A stretch of 64,000 nt of DNA from Triadica sebifera. Its lineage: Eukaryota > Streptophyta > Magnoliopsida > Malpighiales > Euphorbiaceae. Under the pieces are notes generated by a model, which was not told the DNA's origin, did not search any database, and saw nothing but the letters and a program-made list of their open reading frames with translations. Positions within the stretch are counted from its first letter, which is position 1. The number at the start of each line of letters is the position of its first letter. This document shows positions 1 to 12,689 of the stretch, piece by piece. The translations under genes were made by a program, and so were the position numbers. Where the stretch lies: assembly GCA_023653625.1 (NCBI GenBank), contig CM042893.1, positions 14,243,501-14,307,500 of the forward strand, given 5' to 3'.

Positions 1-180
1 CCCCTCAGTTGATCTAAGATAACCACAAGATCAATCTCGATTCAAGATAACCATATGATCTGTATATATATATATATATAATATGTTTGGTCCAAGATAA
101 TCACACGATCAGGGCTAAATTATAACTCCACAGCTGATCCAAGATAACCATAAAATCAGTCAATACCTCTTATAACCAAG
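1..180. repeat. Degenerate tandem repeat of an AAGATAACCA-type unit
   Basis: Five imperfect copies of a unit resembling CCAAGATAACCACANGATCAG occur near 13-35, 44-60, 91-112, 131-153 and 175-195, separated by variable spacers and a short (TA)n at 62-80. They lie inside the partial LTR. Confidence 0.5.
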
Positions 181-300
181 ATAGCCACAGGTCATGAAGT
201 TTCTACCCTATTGGCATGCCAATAAATCCCCGAGTCAATTCTAAGCTAATACGTGAGCCGAAATATATCGATTTTCATAAAATAAATAATTAAAACTTCC

Positions 301-325
301 ATATATATATATATATATATATATT
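301..325. repeat. (TA)n microsatellite
   Basis: An uninterrupted AT dinucleotide run lies within the partial LTR. A similar run is at 62-80. Confidence 0.9.
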
Positions 326-2185
326 ACACAAATCTGTTCTCAAACTCATTCATTTTCATTTTATGTATCATATAAAAATCAAATTCATTTATTAATGATT
401 AATATTATAAATAATTGCACAAACCTAATTTATCGTCTTGCTGCGTCTGCAAGCTTTTTTCCTTTGTTCGATATTGGCACTTGTATCAAATGTGCGCCTA
501 ATAAAATTACATTTAATTGTCAAATATTTAGAAGCATAATACTCCTCCAAAATGCGAAAGTCTATTCATTTTTAAAATTTAATCTAGCGTTACTCACGCT
601 AATTTAAGAGTATAAATTTTATATTTCCTGAAATATACTAACTTATTATTTAATTTACTCATTAAATTTCCAAACTTTATTCCATTGAATCTATTTAATC
701 CAACTATCATTATAATTATTATTTTTTTCACTAGTTATTTAACTTACTCAATTTATTCATTTATCTTTATTTATTTAAATATTCATTAAATTAATTAACC
801 TTCATTTAATATTAATTACATCTTTTTAATTAGCTCATTATTTCGGCTAACAATCCAATTTTATTTATTTATTTATTATTATTTTTTAAATATTTTTTGT
901 AAGTCATTTAATTTATTTCTTAACTTAATTAATTTAATTAACTTCCAAACCATTTTCTCTTTTTTTTCAGTCAACATTAATTTTTATCACTTCCCTTAAT
1001 TAACACTAACCAATCATTGCTCATTCTCTTTCAAAATTTCAACAACCCAAAACAAACCAACAACCCTTCCTAAATCTTGATTTACAGAAAATATCACCCT
1101 AAATCCTTCTCCATGGATTCTTAGCCAAAACATCAATCATCTTAATCAACAACCACAATATACCAATAACAACAAATACAATGAACATTGAAATTTAAGA
1201 AAAGAAACAAAATTAATTGGTACAACACAAGATTAGAGAGCTTAAACTCTTGGGTATATGAGAAAAATCAAGACAAAACTAAAATAAAGTTTTTACCTTG
1301 AAGAGCAACTTCCAAAATCGAGCCTCTCATTGCTCCCTTTCTTTGGCTACTTATCTTGTATTCTCTTCTTTTTATTATATATTTCCCTTTTTTTTGAAAC
1401 CGACCCCAAACCTTTCTCTATTTGAGATCTCGGCCTCCCCAAGCTTGTATAGAAGAGCTACTATTATTTTATCTTTTTAATCTTGCTTGTAAATGATGTT
1501 TGGAAAAAAAATTGTCGAGACATCCATGAAGATTTGAAGAAGTTGGTATAAGCATAAATATAAAATTGAAAGAAAGGGATATGAATATTTCGGTTTGTTG
1601 ATGAAGAGAGGAAAAGAGAGAGAAGAGTGAAAATGAAATGAGGAAGAAGAAGCAAGATGGGAGGAAAGGAGAAGAAGGATGAAACAGTGGAGAGGTAAAA
1701 AAAAAATCAAATGGTGATTTTTTTAAGATGATTGTGATTGAGGGATTTCAAATCACATGTCATCCATTTATTCTTTTCATGGCTTTATGGCCGAATTTCA
1801 ACTTATGTCCTTTTATTATTATTATTATTATTATTATTTATTTTTCTCACATATGTTAAATCCCTTAATTCTAGCTCAGAATAATAAAATCTTTAACAAT
1901 TAAATATACCGTTATTCATGAATTAATTTTCTCTATATTTCGGTATGTACAGGAGCAAAAATTGCATTTTTCCGAATATTTTTACGGTATCGTAAGTTAA
2001 ATTTTATCTCCTTAATTTGGTGTCCTAAACATTTGAGTTTTTATACCAAATTGTACCTAGGAGTCCGCTTTAATATTCTTTATATCTCGATATACTCCGT
2101 TCACGATTTGCTAATAATGAAAAAATTGCATATTTTACAGTCAAACGTAATTTTCATCGATTTTCGCAAAAATTTCAGCGTTACA

Positions 2186-3134
2186 TATTGATGGAATTAA
2201 TGCTAATGAATAGTTTGAATCATCATATTCAGCCATATTTAAATCTGCAACAGCCTTGCATTTACCAGATTTACTTCTTAACTTAGAATAATCTTTCTTA
2301 CAGTGCACTTTTTCTCAACAAAAGACACATTCATCTTTGCCCACTATGGACTTTGATTTGTCTTTCTTTCCCTTGTTCTTATTTTTCGAACGACCTCGTA
2401 CTATAAAAGTGTTATCCTTCTTGTCTTTTCTCCTCGATTCATAGCTATATAGTGCAACACATACTTCACTAAGAGACACCTCAGTTTTTCCATAGCGTAG
2501 AGTAGTTTCTAGAAACTCAAACTCCTCAAGAAGGGATCCCAACAACATTAGTGCCAAATTTTCATCTTTAAAATTCACATCCAAATTCATAAGATCTGCT
2601 ATAAGTTGATTGAAAATGGTGATGTGACCATTCATCGTGGTATCAGGAACATATATGAATCTGAACAGTCTTTTTTCATATGAAGCTTATTTTGACTGCT
2701 CTTTTTTCAAGAATTTTTTCTCCAGTGTCTTCGATAATTTACTTGCAGAAATTTCTTTACAAAAGGCATACTTCTGTTCTTTGGATTGACAAGATCAAAT
2801 TGTACATATTTCTTGAATCAAACATCATAACAGGACAGTCCCCCCAGTGGCCAAGAGTGAGCATTCAGGGATAGTCATACTTTGATTCTTGATTCCTGAC
2901 TTCTCATATGATTTCCAATTATATGAGTTTGTATTGATTCTTATAAGGTTCAATGACAATGTTTAAACCTTGCTGAAATAAGGTGTATAGAACTTCACAT
3001 TGTCATATACCGAAATGACCTGTACCATCAAAAATATCCACTACAATTCTCGTATTTGCCACAACAGTTCTCGTCAAAATTGATAAAGTAGAAGTTGTTG
3101 TGTCCATCGTGGATTTTTCTCCGTCTCTTGGCAT
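2186..3134 (-). pseudogene. copia gag remnant (broken)
   Basis: The minus-strand reading is recognisable gag of the same copia family as 7881-9461, including the segment MNGHITIFNQLIADLMNLD and a basic stretch before the zinc knuckle. It is non-functional. A TGA stop lies in the zinc-knuckle region (open frame ends at 2315), there are frameshifts between 2640 and 3000, and the 3' end is lost to the LTR insertion at 2185/2186. The start corresponds to an ATG at 3134. Confidence 0.75.
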
Positions 3135-3269
3135 TTCTTCTTCAAGAATATTTCATAGCTTTCAAATGCGAAATATCCAAGAATCCAAGAAAATCTTTCT
3201 GATGTGAAAGATCAGCTTACGCTGCAACCATAGAGCATATAACTCAGTAATCTTGGCTCTGATACCAAT

Positions 3270-3712
3270 TGTTGTGAAAATCGGATTAGTTTCTATCAAA
3301 ATGAATAATTGTGCCAAAAATTAAGACAAAAATTTTCAGATAATTGGAGTAACAAATTGTCTCCCTTAAAAATCAACTTTCTTAGACTCTTAGAGTATTG
3401 ATAACATAATTTTTCTCAGTTAATTTAAAGCGCAAAATATCACTAAAATAAATGACCTGACAATAGCTATTAAATAAACAATAAATGAAACACCAGAATT
3501 TAATGAGGTTCTACCAATTATGCCTACGTTCTCAGACACTACTAAAATAATATTTCACTATTTCAAAGAAATATTACAAAGTGAAATAGTACAAGAGAGA
3601 AAAAATACAATCAATCTTAGAAGTAAGAGATTTGTGTTTTTGGGATGATTTGTTAAAAGAGGATTAAACCCTTTTTATAAGCTAATATTTTTTTCCTTCC
3701 TCTCCTACTTCA
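3270..3712 (-). repeat. LTR of the truncated copia copy
   Basis: It aligns along most of its length with the LTRs at 4860-5337 and 9597-10078, starting TGTTGTGAAAATC at 3270. The outer end, with the ...TTCAACA terminus, is missing beyond about 3712. Confidence 0.75.
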
Positions 3713-4854
3713 GTTATTCATACCTCATTTTCAATGGAGTTATTAAGAATTATGTCTCATGGTTGGTCAAGGACTTTTAGAATATCATTTTGCTATATGG
3801 CTATATAAATTCTCCAGTGAAGCAACTTGAATGTAGAAAGTTTTTCACAATGGATTTTTATGAGTTCGCACTGAACATTCTATAACAAATGTTCTTATAT
3901 GAAATGAGGACGGAGAACTATTATCTGCACACAAATGGCGGTTGGATTTAATGAATTTTAATGTCTTGAGCTCTAACAATCAACTTTACAAATGTGTTGG
4001 TTTTAGGCCACCTTGGCAGTACCATTAACAGATATTGGCCAACTCCTTGCTGATGAGGACGGTTGTACGTAGCAATGATCCATGCATGCTTCATGCGATT
4101 AATAGGGGTGCATAATTTAATTTGAGATGAATCACTTACTATATATTATTTTCTCCTTATCTCTCTCTTTTCTATTCTTTTCTTCTTAAAATCAAAGTAA
4201 AACTGATTAGTTTAATTGGTTTAACTAATTGATAATAAACAGAAAAGTTTACTTCTTTGTTGTACATGTTGGATATCTAGACAAAAGTAAACTTTGAATG
4301 CTTCAATGTTTATTTATATATAGATATTGTATTGGCATGCTTCAGTGGTTGTGGAACTATGTTTTGTTCCCAGTAACTATGATAAGCCTGAGTTTTTGTG
4401 TCACCTTGAAATAGCTTTGGTTTCATTTCTTTACTTGACCCCTATTTTTGTGTCAATCTTCACATATTTCTCATTACCATATTCGTGGGATGTGCAAGTA
4501 AATTCAGAAGTGACTTAACCAACTCACGAGCCTCTTATATATGGAAGTACCTTGAAATTATTTGCGTCAAATTCACAGAATAGAAGAAGACAAAAAGCTC
4601 AGTAGTATATATGGCGCCTCATTAGAAAGCAAAATAACAAATTAATCCAAGCAATTTACCAAGGAATATTTTACAAATATTTATGCATATATAGGAATTT
4701 CACTTAAAAGATCAATTGTACTTTACTCTTCAAAATTAACAACATTTGTCAAGTGATCGACCATCATTAAAAAAAATATATTAATAAAATTTACAAAAAG
4801 ATAAAACGAATTCACCTTGAATATGTGTTCATAATATTACTAAATAATTATGAT
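3713..4854. other. Intergenic, no gene seen
   Basis: AT-rich spacer between the two copia copies. Its short open frames lack any recognisable motif and I see no structured repeat. Confidence 0.6.
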
Positions 4855-4859
4855 ATATT

Positions 4860-5337
4860 TGTCGTGGAAATCGGGTTAGTTTCCACCAAAGTAAATAATT
4901 GTGCCAAAAACTGAGACAAAGAAAAATTTCCAGGTAGTTGGTGAAGTCACAAATGGTCTCTCTTAAAAACCAACTTCCTTAGACTCTTAGAGTTTTGGTG
5001 ACAGAATTTTTTTCAGATAATTTAAAGCACAATATATCACAAAGTAAAACACCCGACAATAGCTATTAAATAGAAAAAAAATACCAAAATTTAACGAGGT
5101 TCGGCCAATTATGCCTACTTCCTCGGACACTACTAAATAATATTTCACTATTTCAAAGAAATATTACAAAGTGAAATATTACAAGAGAGAGAAAAAAATA
5201 CAACCAATCTTAGAAGTAGAGGGATTGATGTTTTTGGGATGAATTGTTAAGAGGGGGATGAAGCCCTTTTATAGGCTAACATTTTCCTTCCTCCCTCTCC
5301 CACTTTAGATGTGGGATTGGGAGATTGAATTTCAACA
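4860..5337 (-). repeat. 3' LTR of the copia element
   Basis: 478 bp, running from TGTCGTGG to TTCAACA on the plus strand. It pairs with 9597-10078. An adjacent 5-bp ATATT target duplication lies at 4855-4859. Confidence 0.95.
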
Positions 5338-5349
5338 AATCTCCACCTT
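5338..5349 (-). other. Polypurine tract of the copia element
   Basis: On the minus strand AAGGTGGAGATT lies directly upstream of the 3' LTR. This is the usual second-strand priming site of plant copia elements. Confidence 0.8.
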
Positions 5350-5428
5350 GGCGATCTCACAATTTTAAACAAACATTCTCTTTACAAATTCCAGTAATGT
5401 CTTCAAATGCGCTTCAAAATGCCCAATT

Positions 5429-5974
5429 TCAAATTCTAAGGACATTTATCAAGGCCAAACAATGTTGGAACTTGATACCTATCACAACTTTTGTTGCCAT
5501 ATCAGCGGGATTTTCAGTAGTCAAAATCTTCTGAAGTAGTATCCCACCATCTTCAAGAATTTCCCGTACAAAATGATATCGAACATCGATATGCTTCGTC
5601 CTTGTATGATAAACTTGATTTTTTGCTAAACAAATAGTATTTTGACTGTCATAATGCACTTTGACATGCTTCTGATCAATTCCCAAGTCACTCAACAACC
5701 TCTGAAGCTAAATTGCCTCCTTAACAGCTTCTGAAACTGTCATGTACTCTGCCTCTGTTGTAGACAAAACAACTGTTGACTGTAAGGTGGACTTCCAACT
5801 AACCGGTGCCTTCGTAAGTGTGAACACATAACTGGTAGTAGATCGACGTTTGTCTAAATCACCTTCATAGTCGGAATCACAATATCCAACTATATACTGA
5901 CTAATTTTCTCATCCCACTCAAACATTATACCAACATCTACAGTATTCTGAATATACCGTACAATCCATTTCAC
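5429..5974 (-). pseudogene. copia pol: RNase H part (broken)
   Basis: This part encodes the RNase H region, with CDSDYEGDLDKRRSTTSYVF near the start and the STTEAEYM motif, followed by KHIDVRYHFVRE and the copia-typical ADMATK end. It is in a different frame from the reverse transcriptase because of a one-base change near 6228. Stop codons lie at 5981-5983 (TGA) and 5708-5710 (TAG), both where copia relatives have Trp. The product could not be made as part of a polyprotein. Confidence 0.85.
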
Positions 5975-6197
5975 AGCTTGTCAATGTCCTTTGCCAGGAT
6001 CATGCATGTACCTGCTCACAACTCCAATTGCTTGTGAAATGTCAGGCCTCGTACACACCATTGCATACATCAAGCTACCAACAACATTTGTATATGGAAC
6101 CTTTGACATATATTCACGTTTTTCATAACTTTTCGGAGATAAAGATGCACTGAGCTTAAAATGAGGAGCAAGTGGAGTACTAACTGGTTTTGTCCTC

Positions 6198-7676
6198 TCA
6201 TTTATCCCAAAATGCTTTAGTACTTTTTCTCAGATATTGTTTCTGAGTCAAACAAAGTCTCCCCAATTTTTTGTCTCTGCATATCTCCATACCGAGAATC
6301 TTCTTAGCTTCTCCTAAATCCTTCATTTCAAATTCTTGATTTAGTTGAGCTTTTAACTTCTGAATCTCTCTTTCATCTTTTGAAGTTATCAACATATCAT
6401 CAACATAAAGAAGAAGATAGATAAATGAACCATCTCGTAGCTTGCGCAAATATACACAATGATCATATTTGCTTCTTGTGTATTTCTGCCTTATCATAAA
6501 CTTGTCAAATCGTTTGTACAACTGTCTTGGAGATTGCTTCAATCCATACAACGATTTGCTCAATTTGCACACCAAATTTTCTTTTCCGAAAACTTTAAAT
6601 CCTTCTGGCTGAGTCATGTAGATTTCTTCTTCTAAGTCTCCATGTAAGAATGCAGTTTTTACATCCAGCTGAACTAGTTCCAGATCAAATTGTGCTACCA
6701 AGGCCAACAGTATTCTAATGGAGGAATGTTTTACTACTGGAGAAAACACTTCATTATAATCAATTCCCTCCTTCTGAGCGTAGCCTTTAGCTACCAATCT
6801 TGCCTTGTAACGAATATCATTCTTATAAGGAAATCCTTCTTTATTTGCATAAACCCATTTATAGCCAATCACTTTCTTTCCCTTTGGCAGACTTGCTAGC
6901 TTCCATGTCTGATTCTTTTCAAGGGATTGCATCTCTTCTTCCATAGCCTTTCTCCACTTTTCTTCTTCTGAGCTTTGAATAGCTTCACAATAAGTGGAAG
7001 GAATCTTATAATCTACTGAAGATGTATAATTAGTCATATCTTCAAGTCGAGCAGATTTCTTAATATTCCTTTTCGACTTTCGTAGTGCAATTGGCTCAAG
7101 TTGCTGAGGAGGTTCTTGTATTGAAACATCTGCTTCCTCATCTGATCCATTTTCTACCATTATCTCCTCTTCAGCCGTAGGAGCAATTTTATCGGACTTT
7201 ATAATTGTTGGATCAACAATTCTTCTTCTATCAAACTCCATCTGTTTGGGAGTTTTCTCCACCTGCTGTGGAGAACCATCTGTCTGCTCCTTTATTACCT
7301 TTAACATGGTAGACTCATTAAAGGTAACATCTCTACTAAAGATTATTTTCTTCGTCTCTGGGCACCATAGTCGATATCTTTTGATACCAGAGGATATCCC
7401 CATAAAGATAGCTTTCTTTGCCCTTGAATCTAACTTCGATTCCTTAACATGATAGTATGCAGTGGAACCAAACACATGTAAGGAATTATAATTTGTAGTA
7501 GGTTTTCCATACCACACCTCCAAAGGTGTTTTTCCATTGATAGCAGTTGATGGCAAACGATTAATGAGATGACATGCGTATGTTACAGCCTCAGCCCAAA
7601 ACTGTCTGCCTAATCCAACATTAGACAACATACACCGAACTTTCTCCAGTAGAGTTCGGTTCATGCGTTTAGCCAC
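6198..7676 (-). pseudogene. copia pol: integrase C-terminal part and reverse transcriptase
   Basis: The 492-codon open stretch starts in the integrase core (AKRMNRTLLEKVRCMLS) and continues through the GKTPLEVW region. The reverse transcriptase domain follows, with VKTAFLHGDLEEEIYMTQPE and the catalytic YVDDML box. The frame is the same as that of gag at 7881-9461. It is cut off upstream by a TGA at 7722-7724. Downstream a single extra base in an A run near 6228 (read on minus) shifts the frame and ends it at 6198. The domains are intact as separate blocks, but the polyprotein is broken. Confidence 0.9.
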
Positions 7677-7880
7677 CCCATTATGTTGTGGTGTATTTCT
7701 GACAGTGAAATGTCGAACAATTCATTCATTACTGCAAACTTTCATGAATGGATCACTTGTGTACTTTTCGCTATTGTCTGTTCGAAGACACTTGATCTTT
7801 TTGCCCGACTGAGTTTCTACCATCTTCTTCCAGATGAGAAAAACTCCCACCACTTCATCTTTTGTCTTCATTGTATACAC

Positions 7881-9461
7881 CTATACTCTTCTTGAACAAT
7901 CATCAACAAAGGTAACATAGTAGTGTTTACCTCCCATTGAAGCAGTTTTGGAAGGACCCCAAACATCTGAGTGAACATAATCCAGAATACCCTTGATATC
8001 ATGGATTGCAGTGCCAAACTTCACTCTCGTCTGCTTCCCTTTGATGCAATGCTCACAAAAGTCTAATTTGCAGGTTCGCATTCCTTGCAATAATCCTTGA
8101 TTCGCCAGAAGTTTCAAGGATTTTTTTCCTGCATGCCCCAAGCGCATATGCCACAATCTAGTTGTTTCTAGCTCCTGGTCATCACTAGAAACTGCTACTG
8201 TTGTTCCAAAAACTGTGTTGCCTTCATAGTAATACAAGTTGTTGCCCTTTTGAACTCCTTTCATCACCACAAGTGCTCCAGATATAACCTTCATTACTTC
8301 ATTTTTAATGATTATAGTGAAACCCTTTCTCCCAAGGATTCCCATAGAAATGAGGTTTTTCGTCAGACTGGGCACATATCTTACATCTGTCAGAGTTATG
8401 ATTGATCCATCATGATTCCTCAATTGGATTGAACCAATTCCAGTTGTTTTGTAAGAGCTGTCATTTGCTGTATAGACAACTCCACCTTCAATTTCTTTAA
8501 AATTGAAAAACCATTCCCGATTAGGACACATATGGTGGCTACAGCCTGAATCCAGGATCCAAGCAGTCGAACTGCTTATTGATGACATCAATGCCAATGA
8601 AAAATCTGAATCATCACATTCAGCTACATTTGAATCTGCAACAACCTTTCCTTTGCCAGATTTGCTTCTCAACTTAGGACAATCTTTCTTCCAGTGCCCC
8701 TTTTCTCGATAAAAGGCACATTCATCTTTGCCCACTCTGGACTTTGATCTGTCTTTCTTTCCACTGTTCTTATTTTTCGAACGGCCTCTTACTATCAAAG
8801 CTTCTGCTGCTCCACTAGTGTTATCCTTCTTGTCTTTTCTCCTCAATTCATAGCTGTATAGTGCAGCACATACTTCACTAAGAGACACCTCAGCTTTCCC
8901 ATGGAGTATAGTAGTTTCTAGAAACTCAAACTCCTCAGGAAGGGATCCCAACAGCATTAGGGCCAAATCTTCATCTTCAAATGTCACATCCAAGTTCATC
9001 AGATCTGCTACAAGTTGATTGAAATTGGTGATATGATCATTCATCGTGGTACCAGGAACATATGTGAATCTGAACAGCCTTTTCTTCATATGAAGCTTAT
9101 TTTGACTGCTCTTTTTCAAGAATTTTTCCTCTAGTGCCTTCCACAATTTACTTGCAGAAGTTTCTTTACAAAAGGCATACTTCTGCTCTCTGGACAGGCA
9201 CGATCGAATTGTACCACATGCCAAACGATTGATTGTCTTCCATTCCTTCTCATCTGCACCTTCTGGCTTTTCTCCCTCAATGGCAATGTCTAAGCCTTGC
9301 TGAAATAAGGCGTCTAGAACTTCACCTTGCCATATGCCGAAATGACCTGTACCATCAAAAATCTCCACTGCAATTCTCGTATTTGTCACAGCAGTTCTCG
9401 CCAAAATTGATGAAGTAGAAGTTGCTGTGTCCATTGTGGATTTTTGTTCGTCTCTTGCCAT
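7881..9461 (-). pseudogene. copia gag, protease and integrase N-terminal part
   Basis: The 526-codon frame starts MARDEQKSTMDT. The UBN2-type gag domain covers roughly residues 40-230. A zinc knuckle near residue 250 reads CAFYREKGHWKKDC, with the second Cys of CCHC replaced by Tyr. The protease active site WILDSGCSHHM is near residue 300, then the GAG-pre-integrase segment with LWHMRLGHAG, and the start of the integrase core with the acidic DYVHSDVWGP and VDDCSRR. The frame ends at TAG 7881-7883 inside the integrase core. The start ATG lies about 120 bases inside the primer-binding site, a normal leader distance. Confidence 0.9.
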
Positions 9462-9582
9462 TTCCTCTTTAAGACTATTTAATAGCTTTCAAATGCGGAA
9501 TACCCAAGAATCCAAGGAAACCTTTCTGATGTGGAAGATCAGCTTACGCCGCAACCACAGAGCATATAACTCGGTAACCTTG

Positions 9583-9594
9583 GCTCTGATACCA
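9583..9594 (-). other. Primer-binding site (initiator Met tRNA)
   Basis: On the minus strand TGGTATCAGAGC sits two bases inside the 5' LTR. It matches the complement of the plant initiator tRNA-Met 3' end used by most copia elements. Confidence 0.9.
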
Positions 9595-9596
9595 AT

Positions 9597-10078
9597 TGTC
9601 GTGGAAATCAGGTTAGTTTCCACCAAAGTGAATAATTGTGTCAAAAATTAAGACAAAGAAAAATTCCCAAGTAGTTGGTGGAGTCACAAATGGTCTCCCT
9701 TAAAAACCAACTTCCTTAGACTCTTAGAGTCTTGATGACGGAATTTTTCTAAGATAATTTAAAGCATAATATATCACAAAGTAAAAGACCCGACAATAGC
9801 TATTAAATAGAAATAAAAAGACATCAGAATTTAACGAGGTTCGACCAATTATGCCTACTTTCTCGGACACTACTAAAATAATATTTCACTATTTCAAAAA
9901 AATATTACAAAGTGAAATATTACAAGAGAGAGAGAAAAAAACAATCAATCTTAGAAGTAGAGGGATTGATGTTTTTGGGATAAATTGTTAAGAGAGAGAT
10001 GAAGCCCTTTTATAGGATAATATTTTTCTTCCTCCCTCTCCCACTTCCGATGTAAGATTGGGAGATTGCATTTCAACA
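9597..10078 (-). repeat. 5' LTR of the copia element
   Basis: 482 bp, TG...CA, paired with 4860-5337. The ATATT target duplication follows at 10079-10083. It should hold the element promoter, but I do not assign a TATA box. Confidence 0.95.
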
Positions 10079-10083
10079 ATATT

Positions 10084-11192
10084 AATGATTGATTTTACAT
10101 GTGTTGCAGCTGGTGAACCATGGAATTGCAGAGGAGCTTCTTCATGTAGTGAAAGAAAATTTACTTACAATGTAGAGAAAGAGGAAAATCTTAACAACTC
10201 CAAATTGGTCAAGACTTCAAATGATTTTTATATGCTAAAAAGATATTAAATTTATGTATATATTTTTTATTTTAATAATATAACTATGATTTAACTTAAT
10301 TTTTTCGAGGGAAAACGACAAATATATATTTAATTGGTTGCTGTTAATTCCTTTCAGAATTAATAGGAATTAATATCAAACCTCTAGCAATCATGAGATT
10401 TTTTGTGATATTAATTGGTAACATTTTTCTTTTCAGAATGAGGATTATAATCAATGAAACTACTAGATTTCGAAATTAATACAGTATATTTTACTACTTA
10501 CATATTTAGAATGCAACATTATATTTATCTCTATGCAAGTTATGTTAATATTGTACTTTTTTAATGCAAATAAAATTTTCATTAATAATTATAAAGAATA
10601 TATTGATATCATATTATAACATTATATAATTTTAAAGTAAACAAGAAGTATAAAAAATAATAAACTTATTAGAATATGAATTTTTTAATGAAAAGAATGG
10701 AGAGAATATAACATATACTGCGAACAGTATAGTTTATAGTAGAACATTCACCCTATCTATTAAAAAAAATTTGAACAATCTTCCATTGGAGAATGACAAC
10801 TTCTACAAAGGAGAACAAAAACCTCCTATATAAAAATAATAATCTTCTATAATAACAACTTTACTTACTGCCAAATTTATTTTAATGAAAAAATAAATAT
10901 GAAACTATTGATCTAAAAATTTATTAAGAAATCAATAAAATAAATACTAAAATAAATTACAAATATAAAAAAAATAGTAAATTAAGTAAAATTTAAGAAA
11001 AATGAATAATATAGGCTTTTGTCATCGGTAAACATCGATTAAATCTCTTAAAACTAAAAAAAAAGAGATAAAAAGAATGGAAGTGCGAATGGATGGCAAG
11101 TACATTCAAATTTGTTAAAAATTAGTTTGTGTATGTTCTTTGGCAGTTGGTAATACAGTAGTTGGTTAAGTCACATGCTTCTTCTTGGTCAG
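10084..11192. other. AT-rich intergenic DNA, no gene seen
   Basis: Low-complexity AT-rich DNA. No reading frame with recognisable motifs, no RNA gene, and no clear repeat boundary. Confidence 0.6.
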
Positions 11193-11930
<738 letters not shown>

Positions 11931-12326
11931 ACTTCTTCCATCTATTTTCTTTTATGAAGGACAGGGTTTCAGAAGATATGATGAATTACATTTGTGGTGC
12001 TTTGGGTTTTAAAAATGGTGTTAATTGTAGAGGTATTAATAGAGGTGGTGGTTATCCTCTTTCTAGGTAGATGATATTCTATTAAACTTAATTATCTTTT
12101 TCGTCTCATCATATGGATTTTGAGGTTTGCTACGGGATTGGAGATTCACAAGGTTTTATGGTTGGCCGAAATGGAATAATAAATTTCGCTCCTAGAATTA
12201 CTTAGACAGTTGCATTCTCAATCTCACCTACCTTGGTTAATAATGGGTGATTTTAATGAAATTATTTGTCATGCCGAGAAGATGGGTGGAGCTCCTAGGC
12301 TAGATTATTTTTATTTTTTAACTTCA

Positions 12327-12402
12327 AGTTATTGTCTAGGGATGATAGTTATTGCCGTTATACCCCCGTGACTCATTCAACTATCATCCCTAGACAATAA
12401 CT
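12327..12402. repeat. 24-bp perfect inverted repeat within the LINE
   Basis: Arms 12327-12350 and 12379-12402 are perfect reverse complements separated by 28 bp. GCCGTTAT (12354-12361) and ATAACGGC (12418-12425) form a further inverted pair. This part does not read as LINE protein and looks like a local inversion-duplication. Confidence 0.85.
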
Positions 12403-12689
12403 TCAAGGCTTGGGCTTATAACGGCATATTATTCAATTCTATACGAAGTTATTTCAAACAGAAGCTCAGGAAGTCTTTATTAGTGATCTCAATTTTGTTC
12501 CTACTAAGGTAAGCAAGGAGACAAACAATATCTTGGATAGGCATTTTCTGAGGAAGAGGTTTTCCAAGCTATTTAAATGATGCACCCCATAAAATCTCCC
12601 AGGCACGAAAGTCTTTATCCTCGCTTCTATCAGTAATATTGGTATTTTATTGGGTAAGATGTGTATTGATTAGTAGTCAGTATTCTTGC

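Larger units (their letters stand above)
1..2185 (-). mobile_element. Partial long LTR of a retrotransposon (probably Ty3/gypsy), cut by the window edge
   Basis: Read on the minus strand, the segment starts with TGTAACG at 2185, a common start for plant gypsy LTRs, and runs leftwards past the window edge. It ends exactly where copia gag homology begins (2186), so it inserted into that copia copy. Its layout resembles the complete solo LTR at 19808-23167: a pyrimidine-rich leader-like stretch (about 1600-1700 read on minus), long AT-rich tracts, and a more complex repeat zone near 1-250. No protein domain is visible. The matching target duplication would be TATTG (2186-2190), but the other side lies outside the window. 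The assignment to gypsy is inference from the terminal bases and LTR length. Confidence 0.55.
2186..3712 (-). mobile_element. Truncated Ty1/copia element (5' LTR plus part of gag)
   Basis: This is a second, more diverged copy of the family represented by the complete element at 4860-10078. On the minus strand it has an LTR (3270-3712, lacking its outermost ~30 bp), the same initiator-Met primer-binding region just inside the LTR, and gag sequence up to 2186. There the long LTR of 1-2185 interrupts it, and the pol part is absent from this window. The stretch around 2830-2950 does not align with the complete element, so there is also an internal replacement or indel. Confidence 0.8.
4860..10078 (-). 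mobile_element. Full-length but inactive Ty1/copia LTR retrotransposon
   Basis: This is a 5219-bp element on the minus strand. Both LTRs start TG and end CA on either strand, and it is flanked by the 5-bp duplication ATATT (4855-4859 and 10079-10083). The order from right to left is 5' LTR, initiator-Met primer-binding site, gag with UBN2-type domain and zinc knuckle, DSG protease, integrase, reverse transcriptase, RNase H, polypurine tract, 3' LTR. Integrase before RT is the diagnostic copia order. Gag and pol share one reading frame, as in most plant copia elements. The frame carries four premature stops and one frameshift. The LTRs differ at roughly 34 positions by eye (about 7%), mostly transitions, so the insertion is not recent. 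Confidence 0.95.

Noticed and set aside
4050..4057. CTGATGAG, the conserved core of hammerhead ribozymes (also at 34727-34734)
   Set aside because: The second conserved box (GAAA after stem II) and the flanking stems are missing at both places, so these are chance matches and not retrozymes.
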